Shown piece after piece: positions 27,236 through 36,784 of a stretch of DNA of 64,000 bases. The DNA comes from Pelotalea chapellei (lineage in GTDB: Bacteria > Desulfobacterota > Desulfuromonadia > Geobacterales > Pseudopelobacteraceae): NCBI RefSeq assembly GCF_018531195.1, contig NZ_JAHDYS010000006.1, positions 163,907 to 227,906 on the forward strand. Direction: 5' to 3'. Within the stretch, counting starts at the first letter, position 1, and each line of letters starts with the position of its first letter. Both the position numbers and the translations under genes were made by a program. The notes beneath the pieces are model-generated. The model was not told the origin of the DNA. It saw only the letters and a program-made list of their open reading frames with translations, and ran no database searches.

Positions 27236-30200
27236 CAACTGGACTTGCCCAAGCAGCAATTATTTCCTTTCTCTACACCCTGCTGATCTTTCTGATTGCC
27301 TGGTATGCCCACAGGCGCAAGTTAAAGGGACGCAGCATCATAGGCAATCCATATATCTATACACTCTCCATTGCGGTTTACTGCACATCATGGACTTTCT
27401 ACGGTAGTGTAGGCAAAGCAGCCACAACAGGTATTGACTTCGTGATGATCTACCTGGGCCCTTCGTTGACTGCCTTCTCATGGCTTTTTCTGCTACGCCG
27501 CATAATTCTCATTGCCAAAGAAAACAACATCACCTCCATTGCCGACTTTATCAGCTTGAGATATGGCAAATCACTCTGGTTGGGCGCTCTGGTCACTATG
27601 ATCGCGATTTTCGGAATCATGCCGTATATCGCATTGCAGATAAAGGCGGTTTCCACCAGTTTTCATTTGATCGCTGGCTTCAAGGGAGATGAGATAAACA
27701 TCTCCCACGGTATACATGATTACAAGCTGCCCATTGGGCTTCTGCTGACCCTGATCCTCTCCATTTTCAGCGTTATTTTCGGAGCCCGCAACCTGGTCTC
27801 ATCGGAACGTCACGAAGGCCTGGTGGCAGCGGTGGCTTTTGAATCCCTTGTAAAACTAGTCAGCCTACTGGGCGTCGGCACATTTATCACCTACTATCTT
27901 TTCGATGGATTCAGAGATATTTTTGTTAAATTTCAGCACCTTTACCCGGTGCAGTTCAACCATCTTTTCACTTTTACCGCCAACCCCGGCAATGGAGATG
28001 TTACCCCTTCCTTCACGATGCTGTTCATGTCAATGGGCGCAATAATGCTCCTGCCACGCCAGTTTCATGTGATGGTAATCGAAAATTCCGATGAGCGTCA
28101 TGTTACCACTGCCATGTGGCTGTTCCCCGTCTATCTGTTTCTGATTAATCTGTTCGTAATCCCGATCGCCCTGGGCGGAGTCTTGACCACTGGCAGCACA
28201 CTTGGAGCCGATTTCTTCGTGATCAGCATCCCTATCCTCACCGGCCACAATACGATTGCCATGCTTGCTTTTCTGGGAGGACTTTCCGCTGCTGCAGGCA
28301 TGGTGATGATCGAAGCAGTGGCCATTTCTACCATGCTGCTTAACCACATTTTCATGCCTGTAATTGTACGCTTCACGCCTCAAAGCTGGTTCCCTCTACT
28401 GCTCATAAACCTTAAGCGAATTGGTATTTTTCTGGTTATCTTCCTTGGATATTTTTATTACCGCATGGTTGGCGACACATACATGCTGGTCAATATGGGA
28501 CTGACCTCCTTCTCTGCTGCGTGTCAATTCATGCCGGCCATGCTGGGAGGGCTCTACTGGCGTCGTGGAAATTGCACTGGGGCAATCAGCGGCATCCTGT
28601 TCGGTTTTATCACGTGGTTTTACACTCTCCTATTGCCTTCTTTGATCAAGTCCGGATGGTTCTCCAACCATCTTCTGGAAAACGGACCATTTGGTATTCA
28701 GATGCTCAAACCAACCGCTCTTTTTGGGCTTACCGGTATGGACCTTTGGAGCCATTCCCTGTTCTGGAGTATGCTGTTCAATATCAGTTCTTACCTCATC
28801 TGTTCACTTGTTCTGCAACAAAGCGAAAAAGAGCGTGAGCAGGTACGCAAATTCATTGGTGTTTTTGAACTGGAAGCACATTCATATCCACCTCAAGAAA
28901 TCAAACGACTTTCAAAACCAGTGACAATTAAACAATTTACGGCCCTATTGACCAAATTTATCGGTGAGACGGATGCCAGACGAGCCATAGCTAATTATCT
29001 TGGAGAACAGAAAACAAATAGTGACGGGAATGTTTCTGAATTCGAACTTCCCAATTTGAAGAGATTTACCGAAAAAACCTTGGCTGGATCAGTTGGTGCA
29101 GCCGCAGCCGGCGCCATTGTCGACAGTTATCTCTCCGACATGGGTTCGCGGATGGAATCGGTATATGATATCTTCAGCACAGTCAGAACCTCCCTTGACC
29201 AGAGTCGGGAAGCACTTTACGTCAGATTGAAGGCATCTGAGATAATAAACCGCACTTTGGATCTTCAAATCATAATTGATGACCTGTTGAATCTGCTGTT
29301 AAAAGAATTCAAACTGGATGTGGCCCTGATTCAGCTCTGTGACGAAAATGACTCTCTTTTTGTCATGAGCTACCAAGGGAGTAACCGCCGTCCGATCAAT
29401 AGCCAGCACTGGTTTCAGGAAAGCAAGCCATACTGCGATATGGTGCAGTTTGATCGGAAGGTACATTTTGTCAACGATGCCAGATTGGCCGGCGAAACAG
29501 TAGAACTCGACCGGACTATCGCTGAAGGTATAGTCTCCTTCGCACATATTCCCATTCTGCGAGAAGGTCAGCCTTCACTAGGAATAATTTCGGTCTACTC
29601 CAAAACCATAGCAGGTCTTTTTACTGAAGAATTTATCAGCCTTCTTGCCAGCTTGGCCGGACAGCTTGCTCAGGCAGTTACTATTGTGCGAGAGATTGAG
29701 GCCAAGGAAAAAGAACGCTTACAAAAAGAACAGGCTCTCCTGCATAATGCCCGCGTTCTTAGGGATATGGAGATTGCACAACAGATTCAAATGTCGCTGT
29801 TGCCGGCCGCACCGCCGGAACTTTTTGGTCTCGAAATGGCTGGGCGATGCATTTCTGCCGCCCACGTAGGAGGAGATTATTACGATTTCTTTCTGCGTGA
29901 CGAACAAACACTCGATCTTTTAATTGCCGACGTGTCAGGTCACAGCGTGGGAGCCGCGCTTATCATGGCCGAAGTTCGCACGCTCTTGCGCCCCCAACTC
30001 ACCACAGCCCATAGCGCCAGCGCTATCCTGCAGCTTCTCAATGGGCAGCTATACGATGATCTGACACGTGCTGAATTGTTCATCACCATGTTTTATGGCA
30101 GATACAACCCTGCTACAGGAAGGTTTTCCTATGCCAATGCAGGCCATAACCTTCCTCTCATCAGCCGTGCAGGCTCCCCCTCATGCATTCAGCTTGATGC

Positions 30201-30483
30201 TGAAGGACTCATTATTGGAGTCAAGCCTTCAGTAATGTTTGAGGAACGACAAATTGAGTTGATAAAGGGCGATGTCATGCTTTTGTACACCGACGGATTG
30301 ACGGAAGCCGCCGGCCCGGAGGGCGAATTATTTGGTCCGCTAAGAGTCTGTGAACATCTGCAATCGGTCAGCCATCTTCCGGCGAAAGAGATTATTGACT
30401 CACTTTACGCCGCCGTCATCAACTACAGCGGCTCGTCGAGCTTCCAGGACGATATTTCTTTAGTTGTTCTTAAAATTCAGTAG
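27232..30483 (+). CDS. Sodium:solute symporter fused to GAF and PP2C-type phosphatase
   Basis: 1083 residues, starting at a TTG that overlaps the previous TGA. Residues about 1-545 form an SSS/SLC5 transporter with 12-13 membrane segments (WTFYGSVGKAATTGIDFVMIYLGP, LGARNLVSSERHEGLVAAVAFES, GGLSAAAGMVMIEAVAIS). This is followed by the linker seen in CbrA-type sensors (FTEKTLAGSVGAAAAGAIVDS, about 605-625). Then come a GAF domain (about 665-810), a short coiled coil and a SpoIIE/PP2C phosphatase (about 845-1083) with MEIAQQIQMSLLP, GGDYYDFF, ADVSGHSVGAALIMA and YTDGLTEA metal-site motifs. In place of the histidine kinase of CbrA, transport or ligand sensing would feed a serine phosphatase. STAS and HATPase genes follow at once. 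Confidence 0.85.
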   Translation: MTTGLAQAAIISFLYTLLIFLIAWYAHRRKLKGRSIIGNPYIYTLSIAVYCTSWTFYGSVGKAATTGIDFVMIYLGPSLTAFSWLFLLRRIILIAKENNITSIADFISLRYGKSLWLGALVTMIAIFGIMPYIALQIKAVSTSFHLIAGFKGDEINISHGIHDYKLPIGLLLTLILSIFSVIFGARNLVSSERHEGLVAAVAFESLVKLVSLLGVGTFITYYLFDGFRDIFVKFQHLYPVQFNHLFTFTANPGNGDVTPSFTMLFMSMGAIMLLPRQFHVMVIENSDERHVTTAMWLFPVYLFLINLFVIPIALGGVLTTGSTLGADFFVISIPILTGHNTIAMLAFLGGLSAAAGMVMIEAVAISTMLLNHIFMPVIVRFTPQSWFPLLLINLKRIGIFLVIFLGYFYYRMVGDTYMLVNMGLTSFSAACQFMPAMLGGLYWRRGNCTGAISGILFGFITWFYTLLLPSLIKSGWFSNHLLENGPFGIQMLKPTALFGLTGMDLWSHSLFWSMLFNISSYLICSLVLQQSEKEREQVRKFIGVFELEAHSYPPQEIKRLSKPVTIKQFTALLTKFIGETDARRAIANYLGEQKTNSDGNVSEFELPNLKRFTEKTLAGSVGAAAAGAIVDSYLSDMGSRMESVYDIFSTVRTSLDQSREALYVRLKASEIINRTLDLQIIIDDLLNLLLKEFKLDVALIQLCDENDSLFVMSYQGSNRRPINSQHWFQESKPYCDMVQFDRKVHFVNDARLAGETVELDRTIAEGIVSFAHIPILREGQPSLGIISVYSKTIAGLFTEEFISLLASLAGQLAQAVTIVREIEAKEKERLQKEQALLHNARVLRDMEIAQQIQMSLLPAAPPELFGLEMAGRCISAAHVGGDYYDFFLRDEQTLDLLIADVSGHSVGAALIMAEVRTLLRPQLTTAHSASAILQLLNGQLYDDLTRAELFITMFYGRYNPATGRFSYANAGHNLPLISRAGSPSCIQLDAEGLIIGVKPSVMFEERQIELIKGDVMLLYTDGLTEAAGPEGELFGPLRVCEHLQSVSHLPAKEIIDSLYAAVINYSGSSSFQDDISLVVLKIQ

Positions 30484-30498
30484 AAAAAGGAAACCATC

Positions 30499-30834
30499 AT
30501 GAATCTGAAAACTGAAACAAATGCCAAGGTAAAGGTTATTTTTGTACGTGAAGAACGATTGGATGCACATAATTCCGATGAACTTAAATCAGAGATGAAC
30601 CGACTGTTCGAGGAAGGAGCCAAGGACTTGGTGATAGATCTCAAGGAAGTAAGATTTATTGACAGCTCTGGACTCGGTGTACTCGTGTCTGGTTTCAAGA
30701 ATTCCTCAACCCGCCAAGGAACTCTCAAACTTTCCGGGTTGCAGTCCCAAGTCAAATCAATGTTCGAACTGACCCGCCTGCACAGAGTTTTTGATATATT
30801 TCCAACGGTTGACGAGGCTTTGGGAAATTTCTGA
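30499..30834 (+). CDS. STAS-domain anti-sigma factor antagonist
   Basis: 111 residues, a single STAS domain. The phosphorylatable serine is in VRFIDSSGLGVLVSGF (about 51-66, Ser of DSSGLG). It follows the PP2C phosphatase gene by 15 bases with an aaaagg ribosome site. In partner-switching systems the unphosphorylated form binds the anti-sigma kinase, and a PP2C phosphatase removes the phosphate. Confidence 0.93.
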   Translation: MNLKTETNAKVKVIFVREERLDAHNSDELKSEMNRLFEEGAKDLVIDLKEVRFIDSSGLGVLVSGFKNSSTRQGTLKLSGLQSQVKSMFELTRLHRVFDIFPTVDEALGNF

Positions 30835-30862
30835 TACCACATCACATAACTGCGAGGAATCC

Positions 30863-31291
30863 ATGAAGAACGAGATAGAGCTTCAGATCAGGGTGCCGAA
30901 TCAGACCCGTTATCTGAGCCTGATCGGCAGAATAGGCGAAAATCTTGCTCAGGAACTTGACCGTTTTGACGGCGATAAAAATGCCTTGGCTCAGCATCTT
31001 AACGTAGTATTGACTGAGGCTATGACAAATGCCATTAAACACGCCAATGCAGCTGATCCGGATAAGGATGTGTTCATCAGAATCCTGGTTTCCGACACCG
31101 AGCTGTGCATTGATGTATACGACAGCGGGCAGGGATTCGATCTTAATGATCTGCCCAGCCCTGTTTTCGACACCGATCATCTTATAGAAAAGGGTCGCGG
31201 TATTTTCATTATCAAGTCACTCATGGATACGGTCGTCTATCGCAAATGCGAAAATGGCAATGTACTTGAAATGAAAAAACTTTTGAGATAA
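30863..31291 (+). CDS. RsbW-like serine kinase / anti-sigma factor (HATPase)
   Basis: 142 residues from the ATG at 30863, preceded by gcgagg. The upstream frame from 30791 overlaps the STAS gene and lacks a ribosome site. HATPase_c N box LTEAMTNAIKHA, G1 box VYDSGQGFD and G2 box KGRGIFIIKSLMD are complete. It is expected to phosphorylate the STAS protein encoded just before it. No cognate sigma factor gene is adjacent, so the final output may be another protein. Confidence 0.9.
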   Translation: MKNEIELQIRVPNQTRYLSLIGRIGENLAQELDRFDGDKNALAQHLNVVLTEAMTNAIKHANAADPDKDVFIRILVSDTELCIDVYDSGQGFDLNDLPSPVFDTDHLIEKGRGIFIIKSLMDTVVYRKCENGNVLEMKKLLR

Positions 31292-31701
31292 CACCGCGCA
31301 CCGGTATGGATTGGATCTTCATTGCATCAGTCACAGAGAGTAGTGTTCATTCCTTCCAAAAAGTTTTCGCCTGGGCGGACCATACCTGACTCTCCCTGCT
31401 AATTGCTCTTTATGAATTTGCTGCTCACTTCTACCTTCGCCATTCCTGAAGTATCGATCTTCCAAATTCAACCCGGAGCACTTTTCCCTCAAAAGGAATC
31501 GGCTCAGGGAGCCGGTCTTTAAGAACACATTAAAAATTTAAATAAAGTTGTTCAAAAACAAATACCTCCACATTTCAGAGATCGGATTCAATTCCGACGG
31601 TCTTGTCAAGGCGTTATCCTAGGGTAAACTACTACATAGTCTTACCTATTAATGTGCTGCGGCAAACCTTTCGATGCCCGGCTACAGAGGATGGAGTGCT
31701 G
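31292..31701 (+). other. Intergenic region without gene
   Basis: 410 bases. The only structure seen is a small hairpin CGGCT-CAGGG-AGCCG (about 31499-31513) that may end the partner-switching transcript, then an AT-rich stretch that probably carries the promoter of the response regulator. No coding signal or repeat was found. Confidence 0.5.
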
Positions 31702-33120
31702 ATGAAGGCCTTACCTGGCGGGCAATTTTCAGTTTTACTTGTTGATGACGATACGCGTGCCCTGGAGTTAACCCGAATGCTGCTGCTCAATGCAGGCATT
31801 GGCACTGTGCTTACTCTTTCAGACAGTCGCGCTACACTTCCTTTTCTCGAGGAGCACGACGTCTCGCTTGTGATCCTAGATCTGATGATGCCGCACATGA
31901 ATGGGGTAGATCTCCTGCCGCTTATTCATCACGACTACCCCCACATTCCGGTCATCGTGGAAACCGGAGCTGGCGAGGTGGATACTGCTGTTAAATGCAT
32001 GAAGTCAGGGGCAATTGACTATCTTGTCAAACCAGTGGAAGCGAACCGATTGGTAAATTCGGTAAAAAATGCGCTCAATTTTGATGACCTGCTTCATGAA
32101 GTATCTTCCCTTAAAAATTATCTGCTGAATGATCGTCTGGAACATGCGGAGGCTTTTGCCGAAATTAAGACCACCAGCAGAAAAATGCGTTCAATATTCC
32201 AATACGCCGAAGTGGTTGCAAGTTCTCCTCAGCCGGTACTTATTACGGGAGAGACGGGTGTGGGCAAGGAACTTTTCGCTCACTCCATTCATGAAATAAG
32301 TGGCGTGAAAGGTGAATTTGTCTGTGTCAATGTGGCAGGACTTGATGATGCCATGTTTTCAGACACCCTTTTTGGACATAAAAAAGGGGCCTTTACTGGT
32401 GCGGATCAGTTTCGTGAAGGACTTGTCAGCAAAGCCGGGATGGGTACACTTTTTCTTGATGAGATTGGGGATTTGAATGAACTGTCACAGGTAAAACTTT
32501 TACGGCTTCTTCAGGAACGTGAATATTATCCTGTGGGGGCTGACACTATTAAAACCAGTTCAGCCAGAATTGTATTAGCCACAAATATCGATCTGGAAGC
32601 ACGCATCAGGGAAGGACGATTCCGCCGTGATCTTTACTATCGTCTCTGCACACACCAAATCCACATCCCCGCCCTCCGCGAACGTCCGGAGGATATCCCT
32701 CTCTTACTCACCACCTTTATCGACGTAGCAGCACGTCATTTTGGTAAACGCAGACCAACACCTGCTCCAGAACTCATTTCTGCATTAGCAGGATATCCCT
32801 TTCCAGGCAATGTCAGAGAACTGCACGCCAGGGTCTTTGATGCCATGGCAAGGTGTAACGAGGGAATGCTTACTCTGGAAAATTTTCCCGGAATTCTTTC
32901 CTCACAGCCACAGCGACCTGCACCTGTGCCACCCATTCTTTCAGGCGAATCCAATGGCATTTACACCATCTTTGGTCGCTTGCCAACTTTCCGTGAAATC
33001 GAGGATTATTTGATCGGAGAAGCAATGAAAGTATCAGGCGGCAGCCAGGCAGTAGCCGCTTCTATGTTAGGCGTCACTCGTCAAACCATAAGTAATCGTC
33101 TTAAATTAATCTCGGCGTAA
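31702..33120 (+). CDS. Sigma-54-dependent response regulator (REC-AAA-HTH)
   Basis: 472 residues from the ATG at 31702 (MKALPGGQ, after GGAG). The receiver has the phospho-Asp in LVILDLMMPHMNG. The AAA+ domain has Walker A GETGVGKE, the sigma-54 contact loop GAFTGA, Walker B TLFLDEIGDL and RRDLYYRL. The C-terminal Fis-type helix-turn-helix is QAVAASMLGVTRQTISNRL. It activates sigma-54 promoters on phosphorylation. A soluble histidine kinase gene follows 185 bases later and is the likely partner. Targets are unknown. Confidence 0.93.
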   Translation: MKALPGGQFSVLLVDDDTRALELTRMLLLNAGIGTVLTLSDSRATLPFLEEHDVSLVILDLMMPHMNGVDLLPLIHHDYPHIPVIVETGAGEVDTAVKCMKSGAIDYLVKPVEANRLVNSVKNALNFDDLLHEVSSLKNYLLNDRLEHAEAFAEIKTTSRKMRSIFQYAEVVASSPQPVLITGETGVGKELFAHSIHEISGVKGEFVCVNVAGLDDAMFSDTLFGHKKGAFTGADQFREGLVSKAGMGTLFLDEIGDLNELSQVKLLRLLQEREYYPVGADTIKTSSARIVLATNIDLEARIREGRFRRDLYYRLCTHQIHIPALRERPEDIPLLLTTFIDVAARHFGKRRPTPAPELISALAGYPFPGNVRELHARVFDAMARCNEGMLTLENFPGILSSQPQRPAPVPPILSGESNGIYTIFGRLPTFREIEDYLIGEAMKVSGGSQAVAASMLGVTRQTISNRLKLISA

Positions 33121-33305
33121 ATACTACAAGCAGAATAGACTCTCCAACATAGAACAGAGCTGTAAATTATGATTTGGGGAGATCAATAAGGGATTCAGTT
33201 CCTCACGTGACAAGAGACTTTTAGATGATACTATAATTATAATTTTTAAATATAAATAGTGTAGCTGATCTGCCGCACTTCAAAATTTTGTTGTCGAGGA
33301 CTTGC

Positions 33306-34121
33306 ATGACAAACAAGAGCATCAATGAAAGCTCAAGACTTTCCTCTCTCGAAAAGAGGAATATGGAGGAACGGATATACTTGCTTGAGCAGCGGCTTCT
33401 TGAAGCAGAGGCAGAAATCAACCGCAAGGACCAGATGTTGATAAAACAGAGCCGCCAAGCCGATATGGGAGAAATGATCAACAATATCGCTCATCAATGG
33501 CGTCAACCACTCAACAACCTGGGATTACTTATTCAAAATATGCAGCTGATGCAGGAGATTGGCGAGTTAACCCCTGATATACTCCGAGGGGATTGTCGAG
33601 AAGCAATGGAAATTATATTTTTCATGTCACGTACCATTGAGGACTTTCGAGACTTTTTTAGACAGGATAAAGAGAAGAAAGCTTTCCTGATTAATGAAGT
33701 AATTTCCAAAACCCTCAATTTCATCTCAGCAACACTTGAAAACAGCAGCATCAAGGTTGAAGTTGACGCATCCGGAGATGTTACGGCCATCGGCTATCAA
33801 AATGAATACTTCCAGGTGCTGCTTAACATTATTGCCAATGCAAGAGACGTCCTGGTAGAGAAGAAACCCACCTCACCACTTATCCGTATCTCCATTGCCA
33901 ATGAAGGCGATTCATCTGTTGTCAAAATCCGTGACAATGGCGGTGGAATTCCAGCGGAAGTGATCCCAAGGATTTTTGACTCCTATTTCACCACAAAAGG
34001 GCATGGCAAAGGCACGGGAATAGGCCTCTACATGTCAAAGGTCATAATCGAGAAAAACTGCGGCGGACGCCTGAGCGCCTACAATGTTGATGACGGAGTT
34101 GAATTCCGAATAGAAGTCTGA
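33306..34121 (+). CDS. Soluble sensor histidine kinase
   Basis: 271 residues from the ATG at 33306 (GAGG upstream). An N-terminal coiled coil (about 10-50) is followed by the H-box NIAHQWRQPLNNLG (His near residue 67) and HATPase N and G boxes (LLNIIANARDVL, IRDNGGGIP, GKGTGIGLYMSKVII). There is no membrane segment and no recognisable sensor domain, so the signal must arrive through the coiled coil or a partner. The HQWRQPL H-box is a subtype frequent in deltaproteobacteria. Confidence 0.9.
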   Translation: MTNKSINESSRLSSLEKRNMEERIYLLEQRLLEAEAEINRKDQMLIKQSRQADMGEMINNIAHQWRQPLNNLGLLIQNMQLMQEIGELTPDILRGDCREAMEIIFFMSRTIEDFRDFFRQDKEKKAFLINEVISKTLNFISATLENSSIKVEVDASGDVTAIGYQNEYFQVLLNIIANARDVLVEKKPTSPLIRISIANEGDSSVVKIRDNGGGIPAEVIPRIFDSYFTTKGHGKGTGIGLYMSKVIIEKNCGGRLSAYNVDDGVEFRIEV

Positions 34122-34268
34122 ACCGAATCATCTCCATTGTCAGCCCTGCAAAGGTAGATGGCGTTCCGTCTTAGTTGTCTTGCAATATTTTATCATATTA
34201 TATTAAAGATATTTAATTTAATTAAATCAACAGGAGGGACATTTTCACCATTTTGAAAGGAGAAAAAA

Positions 34269-36755
34269 ATGTCCCGAAACCGTATCAATGTAAGATCCGC
34301 AGCAACAATTGGAATGGCCTTATCTGTGTTTGTACAGCTGGACACACCAGGTGCCCGTGCTCAACCGGTTCCAGGTGGCACGCTTGATCCCACAACCATC
34401 CCCAAATATGTTACCCCACTGGTCATACCTCCTGTAATGCCAAAGAGTACAACCCAGCCCGGAACTCCTGCTGCCGATTACAATATCGCAGTTCGACAGT
34501 TCAAGCAGCAGATTCTGCCGGGTGGGGTCTGGAACACGGTCAACGGCCGCAACGATTCATTTGCGCCTACAACAGTCTGGAGTTACGGCCGCGCACAGGA
34601 CAACCTGCCGGCCAACTTCACAGCACCGGTACCGCTGTCCCAAAATATCACCTTCAACTACCCTGCCCTGACTGTGGAAAACTCGTCCGGAATTATGACC
34701 AAGGTACGCTGGATCAACGATCTTAAGGATGCCGACGGCAATTTCCTGCCGCACCTCTTCCCCGTCGACCAGACCCTTCACTGGGCAAATCCTCCAGCTG
34801 TGGGCTGTGCAGATGGCAGCAACCATACCGACTGCATGACCATGAATCCCGCACCCTATAAGGGCCCGGTTCCTCTGGTTACCCACGTACACGGCTCACA
34901 TGTCAATCCGGAAAGTGATGGCTACCCCGAGGCATGGTGGCTGCCGGCAGCAAAAAATATTCCTCCTGGATATGCCAAGCGTGGTTCAAAGTTTACTCAG
35001 TTCGATAACAGCAACACTGTCCCCGGCTCAGCTTTCTACGGTTATGAAAACAATCAACCCGCAGCCACACTCTGGTACCATGATCATGCTCTCGGAATGA
35101 CCCGCAATAATGTTATGGCTGGTCCGGCCGGTTTCTGGCTGGTCCGGGGGGGGATTAACGGCGACAGTTATGTCAAAGACAACAACGGCAATGCTGCACG
35201 CCTACCTGGTCCGGCTCCCAAAACCGGGCTCGGTGATCCTAATTTTACAGCATCCGTGCGCGTCAAAATCCGAGAAATCCCTGTTGCAATCCAGGACCGC
35301 TCGTTCAACGCCGACGGATCACTTTTTGTCCCGTCAAACCGCGCTTTCTTCGAAGGTTTGAATGTACCGGGACAACCTCCTCAATTCCCCGGGGCTGGTA
35401 TACTCGAAATTCCTTATATACCCATCTCGGATATAGCCCCTATATGGAATCCGGAAGTATTCTACAACACCATGGTAGTCAACGGTACAACCTGGCCGCA
35501 ACTTGAAGTTGCTCCGGCCCTGTACCGGCTCCGCCTGCTGGATGGTTGCACCGCTCGCAGTCTGAATCTGGCATTAAAAGTGATCAGTTCGCCGGAAGAA
35601 GAACTGGTGGGAACCGAAATACCTTTCTACCAGATCGGAGCAGAGCAAGGCTTCCTCCCCAAGGTTGCCATGATCTCAACCGGTTTTTCCACGCCACTTC
35701 CGGGGAACGGCACAACTCCCTCCCCTCTCCCTGCTGACGATCCCCAACGAGCCCTGCTGATGATGCCGGCGGAGCGAGCCGATGTACTGATTGATTTCAG
35801 CGATCTGCCCAATGGAACGATAGTGCGCATGATAAATACCGCTCCCGATTTCCCCTTCAACGGCTTCCCGATCGCTCCGGCAGATCAGGCCGATCCCGAA
35901 ACAAGTGGCCAGGTGATGCAGTTCAAGGTCAATAATGCCTTGAAGCAACCAGGCGATGACACCGTCACAGAACCGGAGAAACTTGTTCTGCCGGCCGAAG
36001 GCCCACTGGGTCCTGCCAGCAACACCAGGCAGGTGACCCTCAACGAAGAAGAATCGGCTGTACTTTGTGTCCAGAGCCTGCCTGACGGCAGCATAACCAC
36101 CCTGTTCGTCAACCCAGGCCCCACCCCCAGCTTCGCAGCTGACTGCGCCGCTGCCGGTGGGTTCCCGTTTGGTCCCAAGGCCGCTAAACTCGGCATTCTG
36201 GCCACAGATCCCAACAGTAACAGCCTGGCCAGTATCCCACTGCGTTGGATGGATGGCGTCACTGAAACACCGCTTCTGAATGCCACAGAGGAATGGGAAA
36301 TTTTCAATACCACCGTAGATGCCCATCCGATCCATCTGCACTTGGTGCGAGTTCTGATAACCGGTCGTCAAGATTTTGATCCGCTCACCTTCGCTCCAAT
36401 CGGTTCGGCTTCACCTGCCCAGCCCAATGAAAAAGGATATAAAGACACCGTTGCTGCGCTTCCTGGTCAAATCACCCGAATCAAGGCCAAATTCGATGTC
36501 CCTGGCGAATATGTCTGGCACTGCCATATCGTCGACCATGAAGACAATGAAATGATGCGGCCCTATGTGGTCAGATTTGATCCCAAGAAGCCTGACTTCA
36601 ACCAGGATGGCAAGGTTGACAACACTGACTACTCAATCCTATTGGCTGAAATTCGTAAGACAACACTTCGCAATCCTGCATTCGATTTAAACAGCGACGG
36701 CAAAGTTGATCTACTTGATGCAAAGTTCTTCTATAACGTCATGAAAGGCATATAG
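34269..36755 (+). CDS. Secreted multicopper oxidase with C-terminal dockerin
   Basis: 828 residues with a signal peptide (about 1-31, ending GARA). All four copper motifs are present: THVHGSHV (about 204-211), WYHDHALG (about 269-276), HPIHLHLVR (about 685-693) and HCHIVDHEDNEMM (about 750-762), so types 1, 2 and 3 copper should be intact. Residues about 776-828 form a type I dockerin: two EF-hand-like repeats, DFNQDGKVDNTDYSIL and DLNSDGKVDLLDAKFF. Multicopper oxidases of this size in metal-reducing bacteria act at the cell surface on metals or phenolics. The dockerin implies docking on a cohesin, and the next gene encodes one. The ribosome site is aaaggag. Confidence 0.9.
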   Translation: MSRNRINVRSAATIGMALSVFVQLDTPGARAQPVPGGTLDPTTIPKYVTPLVIPPVMPKSTTQPGTPAADYNIAVRQFKQQILPGGVWNTVNGRNDSFAPTTVWSYGRAQDNLPANFTAPVPLSQNITFNYPALTVENSSGIMTKVRWINDLKDADGNFLPHLFPVDQTLHWANPPAVGCADGSNHTDCMTMNPAPYKGPVPLVTHVHGSHVNPESDGYPEAWWLPAAKNIPPGYAKRGSKFTQFDNSNTVPGSAFYGYENNQPAATLWYHDHALGMTRNNVMAGPAGFWLVRGGINGDSYVKDNNGNAARLPGPAPKTGLGDPNFTASVRVKIREIPVAIQDRSFNADGSLFVPSNRAFFEGLNVPGQPPQFPGAGILEIPYIPISDIAPIWNPEVFYNTMVVNGTTWPQLEVAPALYRLRLLDGCTARSLNLALKVISSPEEELVGTEIPFYQIGAEQGFLPKVAMISTGFSTPLPGNGTTPSPLPADDPQRALLMMPAERADVLIDFSDLPNGTIVRMINTAPDFPFNGFPIAPADQADPETSGQVMQFKVNNALKQPGDDTVTEPEKLVLPAEGPLGPASNTRQVTLNEEESAVLCVQSLPDGSITTLFVNPGPTPSFAADCAAAGGFPFGPKAAKLGILATDPNSNSLASIPLRWMDGVTETPLLNATEEWEIFNTTVDAHPIHLHLVRVLITGRQDFDPLTFAPIGSASPAQPNEKGYKDTVAALPGQITRIKAKFDVPGEYVWHCHIVDHEDNEMMRPYVVRFDPKKPDFNQDGKVDNTDYSILLAEIRKTTLRNPAFDLNSDGKVDLLDAKFFYNVMKGI

Positions 36756-36784
36756 AAATTTAAAATTCAACAAAGGAGTTTCAA

